Notes under the pieces: model-generated | The model's database searches: none | What the model was told of the DNA's origin: nothing | Seen by the model: only the letters and a program-made list of their open reading frames with translations | In this document: one piece after another, positions 5,308 to 9,982 of the stretch | Layout: each line of letters begins with the position of its first letter | Position numbering within the stretch: position 1 is the first letter of the stretch | Made by a program: the position numbers and the translations under genes | DNA from: JAJFFW01 sp039197915 | GTDB taxonomy: Bacteria > Pseudomonadota > Alphaproteobacteria > Caulobacterales > Parvularculaceae | Reading direction: 5' to 3' | Length of the DNA: 9,982 bases | Assembly: GCA_039197915.1 (NCBI GenBank) | Contig: JBCCTV010000110.1 | Span: 1 to 9,982 of the forward strand

Positions 5308-8247
5308 TTAGGCGGCTTTTTTCTTGCGGGCCCGGCTCGTTGCTTTTTTCGTTGCTTTCCGTGCCGGTCTTTTCGGCGTCGCGTCGATTTCGACGCCATG
5401 GTTTTCTAGCACGTCTTTCAGGAAACGCCCGGTGTGGCTGCGCGTCTCTGCAGCGACAGTTTCAGGCGGACCGGCTGCTACGATTTCTCCGCCGCCATCG
5501 CCGCCTTCGGGCCCGAGGTCAATGATCCAATCGGCTTGTTTTATCACATCGAGATTATGCTCAATGATGACGACCGTATTCCCATTTTCAACGAGCTCTT
5601 GAATAACTTCCATCAGTTTGCGGACGTCTTCAAAATGCAGCCCCGTCGTCGGTTCATCCAGAATATATAACGTTCGACCCGTGGCGCGCTTGGACAGCTC
5701 TTTCGCAAGCTTCACCCGTTGCGCCTCACCGCCAGAAAGCGTCGTCGCCTGCTGACCAATTTTCACATAGGAGAGGCCAACCCGGTTGAGCGTTTCCAGT
5801 TTTTCTCGGATTGACGGCACAGCCTTGAAAAACTCGGCGCCTTCTTCGACTGTCATATCCAGGACGTCTGCGATCGATTTATCCTTGAACCGCACGTCTA
5901 GGGTCTCGCGATTGTACCGCTGGCCGTTGCAGGTATCGCAAGTGACATAAACGTCCGGCAGGAAATGCATTTCGATTTTGATTACGCCGTCGCCCTGGCA
6001 TGCTTCGCAGCGACCGCCTTTGACGTTGAAGGAGAAGCGTCCTGTCTTGTAACCGCGGGCTTTGGCTTCCGGCAATTCCGCAAACCACTCCCGGATGGGC
6101 GTAAAGGCGCCTGTATATGTTGCGGGGTTTGATCGCGGCGTGCGGCCAATAGGCGACTGGTCGATATCAATAACCTTGTCGATCTCTTCAAGGCCTTCCA
6201 AGCGCTTATGCACGCCCGGGGCGTCTTTTGAGTTGTAAAGCCGTCTTGCGGCCGCTTTATAAAGCGTCTCGATCACGAGTGTTGATTTCCCGCCGCCAGA
6301 AACGCCGGTTACGCAGGTCAGAAGGCCAATCGGCACTTCCGCGGTTACCTTCTGCAGATTGTTCGCCTCAGCGTCGACGACTTTGAGTGTGCGATTTTTA
6401 TCGAATACGCGGCGTTCCGCGGGCACCGGCACTTCGCGTCGGCCGGCCAAATAATCTCCGGTCAAAGACTTTTTGGATGCCGTCAGGTCTTTTACAGAGC
6501 CTTGGGCGATAACCGCGCCGCCATGGACACCGGCGCCGGGTCCAATATCGACAACATGGTCAGCGGACCGGATGGCGTCTTCGTCGTGTTCAACGACAAG
6601 CACGGAGTTTCCAAGATCGCGCAGGCGCTTCAGGGTCTCTAATAAGCGCTCATTATCGCGTTGGTGCAGGCCAATAGACGGTTCATCAAGAACATATAAA
6701 ACGCCGGTAAGGCCCGAACCAATTTGTGACGCAAGTCTGATCCGCTGGCTTTCGCCGCCAGAGAGCGTGCCGGATGAGCGGCTTAGCGTGAGGTAATCAA
6801 GGCCAACGTTGTTCAGAAACAAAAGCCGTTCTCTAATTTCTTTTAACACGCGGACGGCAATTGCTCGCTCTTTCTTTGTCAATTTCGCGTCGAGTTGGTC
6901 GAACCATTCGCCGGCTGAGCGAATCGACATTTCGGTCGCCTCCGAAATATTCAAGCCGGCGATTTTGACGGCGAGAGCCTCTGGCTTGAGCCGCATGCCA
7001 TTACAGGCTTCACAATTCGTTACTGACTGAAATCGCGCAAGATCCTCGCGCACCCACGAAGAATCGGTTTCGCGCCAGCGCCGTTCAAGATTCGGAATGA
7101 CGCCTTCAAAAGGTTTGATGGTCTCGTAACGCCGCGCTCCGTCGTCATAGATGAACTGAATGTCTTCGTCGCCCGTGCCATATAAAATGATGTCTCGCTC
7201 AGTATCTGTCAGGTCACCCCATTTTGAGGACGACTTGAATTTGTAGTGCTTGGCGAGCGCGATCAGCGTTTGTTTGTAATAGGGCGATTGTCCCTTTGAC
7301 CATGGGGCGATGGCGCCGTTTAGAAGCGGCGCATCGAGGTCCGGCGCGACAAGGTTCTCGTCAAAAACCATTTCCGTACCAAGGCCGTCGCAAGCGGGGC
7401 AGGCGCCGGCTGGCGCATTAAAGGAAAATAATCGCGGTTCAATTTCGTCGATCGTGAAACCGGACTCCGGACACGCGAACTTGGCGGAGAACACCGTCCG
7501 CGCAGGCGTGCCGTTTTCATCGGTTTTGTCGGCGCTCTCAGCGATCGCGATACCGTCGGCCAGGTCGAGGGCCGTTTCAAAAGACTCAGCGAGACGACTT
7601 TCAATGCCTTTTTTAACAATGATCCGATCCACGACGACATCGATGTCGTGTTTCAGCTTCTTGTTGAGCTTTGGCGCGTCGGCGATTTCGTAGAATTCTC
7701 CGTCGATCTTTACGCGCTGAAAGCCTTTTTTCAGAAGCTCCGCAAGCTCCTTGCGGTACTCGCCTTTTCGCGACCGCACGATCGGCGCAAGCAAGTAAAA
7801 CCGAGCGCCTTCGGTTTCCTTCAATAGGCGGTCGACCATTTCCGTCACGGTCTGCGCAGCGATCGGTAGGCCTGTTGCAGGCGAATAGGGAACGCCAATG
7901 CGCGCCCACAAGAGACGCATATAGTCGTAGATTTCGGTAACCGTTCCGACGGTCGAGCGCGGATTACGCGACGTTGTTTTTTGTTCGATCGAAATTGCCG
8001 GCGACAAACCTTCAATCTGGTCGACGTCGGGCTTTTGCATCAGCTCCAGAAACTGCCGCGCATAAGCCGACAGCGATTCCACGTAGCGGCGCTGGCCTTC
8101 GGCGTAGATCGTATCAAACGCGAGGGACGATTTCCCCGAGCCCGAAAGTCCGGTCATCACAACAAGCTTGTCACGGGGTATTTCGAGCGTGACGTTTTTT
8201 AAGTTGTGCTCACGGGCGCCAACGACGCGAATATTTTTTAAGGACAT
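5308..8247 (-). CDS. uvrA: Excinuclease ABC subunit A (UvrA)
   Basis: UvrA is the damage-sensing ATPase of nucleotide excision repair; its dimer loads UvrB onto lesions. The 979-residue protein is complete. The first ATPase has Walker A GLSGSGKSS (33-41), signature LSGGESQ (495-501) and Walker B LYVLDEPSIGLH (517-528). The second has Walker A GVSGGGKST (648-656), signature LSGGEAQ (837-843) and LYILDEPTTGLH (860-871). The C-terminal zinc module has all four cysteines (C747, C750, C770, C773). The N-terminal one has C259, C283 and C286, but Ser262 where the second cysteine is expected. A further CxxC pair lies at 412-415. The protein ends in a Lys/Arg/Ala-rich tail (958-979). The ATG at 8247 fits the family N-terminus, though no clear Shine-Dalgarno sequence precedes it. 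A LexA operator upstream implies SOS induction. Confidence 0.98.
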   Translation of the reverse strand: MSLKNIRVVGAREHNLKNVTLEIPRDKLVVMTGLSGSGKSSLAFDTIYAEGQRRYVESLSAYARQFLELMQKPDVDQIEGLSPAISIEQKTTSRNPRSTVGTVTEIYDYMRLLWARIGVPYSPATGLPIAAQTVTEMVDRLLKETEGARFYLLAPIVRSRKGEYRKELAELLKKGFQRVKIDGEFYEIADAPKLNKKLKHDIDVVVDRIIVKKGIESRLAESFETALDLADGIAIAESADKTDENGTPARTVFSAKFACPESGFTIDEIEPRLFSFNAPAGACPACDGLGTEMVFDENLVAPDLDAPLLNGAIAPWSKGQSPYYKQTLIALAKHYKFKSSSKWGDLTDTERDIILYGTGDEDIQFIYDDGARRYETIKPFEGVIPNLERRWRETDSSWVREDLARFQSVTNCEACNGMRLKPEALAVKIAGLNISEATEMSIRSAGEWFDQLDAKLTKKERAIAVRVLKEIRERLLFLNNVGLDYLTLSRSSGTLSGGESQRIRLASQIGSGLTGVLYVLDEPSIGLHQRDNERLLETLKRLRDLGNSVLVVEHDEDAIRSADHVVDIGPGAGVHGGAVIAQGSVKDLTASKKSLTGDYLAGRREVPVPAERRVFDKNRTLKVVDAEANNLQKVTAEVPIGLLTCVTGVSGGGKSTLVIETLYKAAARRLYNSKDAPGVHKRLEGLEEIDKVIDIDQSPIGRTPRSNPATYTGAFTPIREWFAELPEAKARGYKTGRFSFNVKGGRCEACQGDGVIKIEMHFLPDVYVTCDTCNGQRYNRETLDVRFKDKSIADVLDMTVEEGAEFFKAVPSIREKLETLNRVGLSYVKIGQQATTLSGGEAQRVKLAKELSKRATGRTLYILDEPTTGLHFEDVRKLMEVIQELVENGNTVVIIEHNLDVIKQADWIIDLGPEGGDGGGEIVAAGPPETVAAETRSHTGRFLKDVLENHGVEIDATPKRPARKATKKATSRARKKKAA

Positions 8248-8286
8248 GCGGTTGTTACGCCTGATTAAGCGGCCTCGGATGCGCCG

Positions 8287-8292
8287 TCTATA
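8287..8292 (-). promoter_or_regulatory. Possible -10 element of uvrA
   Basis: On the minus strand TATAGA (4 of 6 matches to TATAAT) lies 39 nt before the uvrA ATG and about 25 nt downstream of the LexA operator. The matching -35 region is poor. This is a tentative call. Confidence 0.35.
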
Positions 8293-8307
8293 ACCTCATC
8301 GCATGCG

Positions 8308-8313
8308 TTGACA
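8308..8313 (+). promoter_or_regulatory. Consensus -35 hexamer facing ssb
   Basis: A perfect TTGACA precedes the LexA operator. The stretch where a -10 would fall (about 8330-8337, AACATCTC) is only a weak match. The LexA site would then occupy the spacer between -35 and -10, a typical repressing position. The implied leader before the ssb ATG is about 105 nt. Confidence 0.5.
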
Positions 8314-8317
8314 GACA

Positions 8318-8332
8318 GAACAAGCTGTGAAC
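8318..8332. promoter_or_regulatory. LexA (SOS) operator, alphaproteobacterial type
   Basis: The plus strand reads GAAC-AAGCTGT-GAAC, which on the minus strand is GTTC-ACAGCTT-GTTC. This is an exact match to the GTTC-N7-GTTC direct repeat bound by LexA in alphaproteobacteria. It lies 71 nt upstream of the uvrA start and 114 nt upstream of the ssb start, between two genes that are SOS-regulated in many bacteria. Motif and context agree, so the call is strong. Repression of both genes is inferred. Confidence 0.88.
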
Positions 8333-8337
8333 ATCTC

Positions 8338-8346
8338 TGTGGATAA
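8338..8346 (-). promoter_or_regulatory. Consensus DnaA box
   Basis: The minus strand reads TTATCCACA, the strict DnaA box consensus, 5 bp from the LexA operator. A weaker 7-of-9 match, TTATCCGCG, is on the plus strand at 8367-8375. A single consensus box between uvrA and ssb is more likely a DnaA regulatory site than an origin, since no AT-rich unwinding region or box cluster is present. Confidence 0.65.
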
Positions 8347-8435
8347 CGAGGCGTTGCATAAGACGTTTATCCGCGCGATGCCTTTCGTCTGGAGGCAATA
8401 GTCACGGGCATTTGCGTGTGGCGCTCTCCCACAAC

Positions 8436-8440
8436 AGGAG
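8436..8440 (+). promoter_or_regulatory. Ribosome binding site of ssb
   Basis: AGGAG lies 6 nt before the ATG at 8447. It is the strongest Shine-Dalgarno sequence near the start and confirms the start codon. Confidence 0.8.
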
Positions 8441-8446
8441 CTTCCC

Positions 8447-8911
8447 ATGGCCGGCAGCGTCAACAAAGTCATCCTCATCGGCAATCTCGGCCGAGACCCG
8501 GAAATTCGACAGACACAAGACGGGCGGCCAATTGCAAACCTGAGCGTTGCAACCTCTGAGACTTGGAAGGATCGCAATTCAGGTGAACGTCGCGAAAAAA
8601 CTGAATGGCACCGCGTTGTCGTTTTCAGTGAAGGGCTTGCGAGAATTGCCGAGCAGTATTTGCGCAAGGGCTCAAAAATTTATGTGGAAGGGCAATTGCA
8701 AACCCGCAAGTGGCAAGATCAACAAGGTCAAGAGCGCTACACAACGGAAGTCGTTCTACAGAACTATGGCGGCGTACTGACCATGCTTGATGGACGACGG
8801 GACGGAGGCGGAATGTCTGAGATGGGACCCGGCGGTCCAGGTGTTGATTCGCTTGAGAACCGCCCATCCGGTGGACAGTCCTTTGAACTTGACGACGATA
8901 TTCCATTTTGA
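8447..8911 (+). CDS. ssb: Single-stranded DNA-binding protein (SSB)
   Basis: SSB coats and protects single-stranded DNA in replication, recombination and repair, and recruits partner proteins through its C-terminal tip. The 154-residue protein begins MAGSVNKVILIGNLGRDPE, the family N-terminus. The OB fold covers about residues 5-110, with motifs EWHRVVVF, YLRKGSKIYVEGQL and TTEVVLQNYGG. A Gly-rich linker (about 115-145) leads to the acidic tip DDDIPF, which binds partners. Length and architecture are normal, so it is probably the main chromosomal SSB. It is divergent from uvrA and shares its control region, so LexA and perhaps DnaA may affect it. No good terminator follows, so read-through into the downstream H1-like gene is possible. 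Confidence 0.98.
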   Translation: MAGSVNKVILIGNLGRDPEIRQTQDGRPIANLSVATSETWKDRNSGERREKTEWHRVVVFSEGLARIAEQYLRKGSKIYVEGQLQTRKWQDQQGQERYTTEVVLQNYGGVLTMLDGRRDGGGMSEMGPGGPGVDSLENRPSGGQSFELDDDIPF

Positions 8912-9069
8912 CGGGGTATTTTTCCGACTTTTATTCGGTTTGACTAAAAAAATTGGGTAAAAACGCGAAAAATCGTCCAAATCGAGGCGGTTAGCGCGCG
9001 TTAACAATACTTTTTTAGTAATTTCAGCAAATTGTGCGTCCCCGGATGGCAAATCGGGAGAAATTATCC
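8912..9069 (+). other. AT-rich intergenic region before the H1-like gene
   Basis: These 158 nt are AT-rich, with A and T tracts, and hold no gene. A 4-bp CCGA/TCGG hairpin at 8924-8938 is too short to call a terminator. A TTGACT at 8940-8945 has no -10 at normal spacing. A promoter for the H1-like gene is expected near here but cannot be fixed. GGGAGA at 9055-9060 serves as the ribosome binding site for the ATG at 9070. Confidence 0.45.
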
Positions 9070-9720
9070 ATGGCCGCTAAACGCACAGCTGCGAAAACTC
9101 GCACAACTAAAACGACGACAAAACGCGCTACGACACGCCGGACAACGGCTCGTAAGCCTGCAACGCGCTCAACAAGTGCACGCAAGAGAACAACAGCGGC
9201 CAAAAAGCCGACTGCTGTGAAGAAAACAACAGCTAAGAAATCAACCACGGCGAAGAAACCTGCCGCGAAGAAACCTGCCGCGAAAAAAACAACCGCGAAG
9301 AAGCCAGTCGCAAAAAAGACGGCGACCAAGCGCACAGTCGCGAAAAAGCCAGCTACAAAACGGACGGCTGCTAAGAAGCCAACTGTTAAGAAAACAACGG
9401 CTCGTAAAACGACTGCTAAAAAGACAACTGCGCGCAAGCCGGCTGTCCGCAAAGCAACAACGCGTAAGCCTGCAGCTAAAAAGACGACAGCTCGCAAGAC
9501 GACAGCGCGTAAGACAACTGCAAAGAAAACCGTCCGCACAGCAACAAAGCGTACGGCGACGAAACGTCCAGCAACGAAGCGCACGACTACTAAAAAGCCA
9601 GCCGCTCGTAAGACAACCGCTGCACGTAAAACAACAACCCGTAAAACATCAGTTCGCAAGCCAGCAACAACGCGTCGTACGACGACAGCGCGTAAGCCGG
9701 TACGCAGAGCTAAGAAGTAG
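9070..9720 (+). CDS. Histone H1-like, Lys/Arg/Ala/Thr-rich DNA-binding protein
   Basis: This 216-residue protein is almost entirely degenerate tandem repeats of the type KKTTARK, KKPAAKK and KRTATKR. After the start Met it uses only Ala, Lys, Arg, Thr, Pro, Ser and Val, with no acidic, aromatic, Gly, Leu or Ile residue. It should be intrinsically disordered and very positively charged, like the C-terminal tail of eukaryotic H1 and bacterial H1-like proteins (Hc2, BpH1, AlgP tail). The likely role is non-specific nucleic-acid binding and nucleoid compaction. The frame is open to a GTG at 9034, but the ATG at 9070 is preferred because GGGAGA lies 9 nt upstream and the repeats begin there. Two terminators follow. 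Repetitive coding sequence of this kind can vary in length between strains. Family is clear; cellular function is inferred. Confidence 0.88.
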   Translation: MAAKRTAAKTRTTKTTTKRATTRRTTARKPATRSTSARKRTTAAKKPTAVKKTTAKKSTTAKKPAAKKPAAKKTTAKKPVAKKTATKRTVAKKPATKRTAAKKPTVKKTTARKTTAKKTTARKPAVRKATTRKPAAKKTTARKTTARKTTAKKTVRTATKRTATKRPATKRTTTKKPAARKTTAARKTTTRKTSVRKPATTRRTTTARKPVRRAKK

Positions 9721-9750
9721 CATCCGGCGCCATCCGTTCGGTTACAGAAG

Positions 9751-9777
9751 CGGCGGTCCATATGGGCCGCCGTTTTT
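9751..9777 (+). terminator. Intrinsic terminator of the H1-like gene
   Basis: A 9-bp stem (CGGCGGTCC with GGGCCGCCG, one G-U pair) with loop ATAT is followed by TTTTT. It starts 31 nt after the stop codon. This is a textbook Rho-independent terminator on the plus strand. The minus strand lacks a U tract, so it works in one direction. Confidence 0.92.
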
Positions 9778-9797
9778 GTTTGCGGTTAAGCTCGGCT

Positions 9798-9819
9798 GAG
9801 GTCGTTTGGGCCTCTTTTT
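9798..9819 (+). terminator. Second, weaker intrinsic terminator
   Basis: GAGGTC pairs with GGCCTC (one G-U pair) around a 5-nt loop and is followed by TTTTT. It lies 25 nt beyond the first hairpin. Its T tract overlaps the stop codon of the convergent dioxygenase gene (9818-9820). It probably backs up the first terminator against antisense read-through. Confidence 0.65.
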
Positions 9820-9982
9820 ATGCGAGACCGATCTCTCTTAAGCGTTCCTTTAAGAACGCATCGGCAGTCGTCTCCGGATATTTTGCGCCGGCGCCGCGAC
9901 AGCTCTCAATACAGGTGAGCATCGCATCCGCCCGCGGGTGCATAAAAAACGGCATTGAATAGCGCGAAACGTTGGGTCCTGA
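9818..9982 (-). CDS. Isopenicillin N synthase family 2OG-Fe(II) dioxygenase, C-terminal fragment
   Basis: Only the last 54 codons are in the window; the gene enters from the right edge. The fragment reads RYSMPFFMHPRADAML, then an ESCRG-containing stretch, then YPETTADAFLKERLREIGLA and a TAA stop. This agrees with the C-terminus of the isopenicillin N synthase-like branch of non-haem iron 2-oxoglutarate dioxygenases, where RYSxPFFxHP and YPxxTAxxxLxxRLxEIGL recur. The RYS motif holds the family's Arg-x-Ser co-substrate-binding pair; the iron ligands lie outside the window. The substrate cannot be told, and in proteobacteria such genes are usually general metabolic or uncharacterised oxygenases, not antibiotic synthases. 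It converges with the H1-like gene, separated by two terminators. Confidence 0.85.
   Translation of the reverse strand, partial: SGPNVSRYSMPFFMHPRADAMLTCIESCRGAGAKYPETTADAFLKERLREIGLA

Noticed and set aside
8338..8375. Replication origin suggested by the DnaA boxes
   Set aside because: Only one strict and one weak box are present, with no AT-rich unwinding element, no box cluster and none of the usual origin neighbours.
8924..8938. Possible terminator after ssb (CCGA/TCGG)
   Set aside because: The stem is only 4 bp and no proper T tract follows on the plus strand.
8991..9005. CtrA-like TTAG/TTAAC half sites before the H1-like gene
   Set aside because: The spacing is 6 rather than 7 nt and the first half site is imperfect, so in AT-rich DNA it is not distinguishable from chance.
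9024..9761. A 245-codon minus-strand open frame covering the whole H1-like gene
   Set aside because: It is the antisense shadow of Lys/Thr/Ala/Arg repeats, which rarely give stop codons in reverse. It has monotonous Val/Phe/Ala/Arg composition, spans two terminators, and resembles no known family.
1..9982. Mobile element, prophage, CRISPR array or defence island
   Set aside because: I saw no transposase, integrase, terminal inverted repeats, spaced direct-repeat array, or abrupt change of gene content. All genes are ordinary chromosomal families.

Overview
The window reads as ordinary chromosomal DNA of an alphaproteobacterium, moderately GC-rich. Four things point there: a PopZ-type (DUF2497) polar organizer, a Pcm-like methyltransferase encoded next to it, a LexA operator of the alphaproteobacterial GTTC-N7-GTTC type, and an RND transporter with a typical alphaproteobacterial N-terminus. 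The mix suggests a Caulobacterales-, Hyphomonadaceae- or Parvularcula-like lineage, but no species can be named from the sequence. There is no phage, transposon, CRISPR array or defence island.

Layout. 1-3044, minus strand: a tripartite efflux operon read right to left, with an outer-membrane lipoprotein channel (OprM/TolC type), a periplasmic adaptor and the first 58 codons of the RND pump, 4-6 nt apart. 3293-3366, minus: tRNA-Cys(GCA). 3527-4180, plus: a protein-L-isoaspartate methyltransferase-like protein. 4432-5211, plus: popZ, ending in a hairpin. 5308-8247, minus: complete uvrA. 8248-8446: the divergent uvrA/ssb control region, with a LexA operator, a -35-like hexamer and a consensus DnaA box. 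8447-8911, plus: ssb. 9070-9720, plus: a very basic histone H1-like protein, followed by two intrinsic terminators. 9818-9982, minus: the C-terminal end of an isopenicillin N synthase-like 2OG-Fe(II) dioxygenase.

How the genes work together. The first three genes should form one envelope-spanning export machine. uvrA (nucleotide excision repair) and ssb (single-strand DNA protection) share a control region whose LexA site implies joint SOS induction, and the DnaA box suggests a link to replication. popZ organizes the pole and anchors the chromosome. The H1-like protein probably coats DNA, so the right half is weighted toward chromosome maintenance.

I see no clearly new multi-gene system. The most notable points are the LexA/DnaA composite control region, a Ca-binding-like insert in the outer-membrane channel, the long and nearly charge-neutral PopZ linker, an H1-like protein built from only eight amino-acid types, and a Pcm-like protein without the usual substrate-loop motif.
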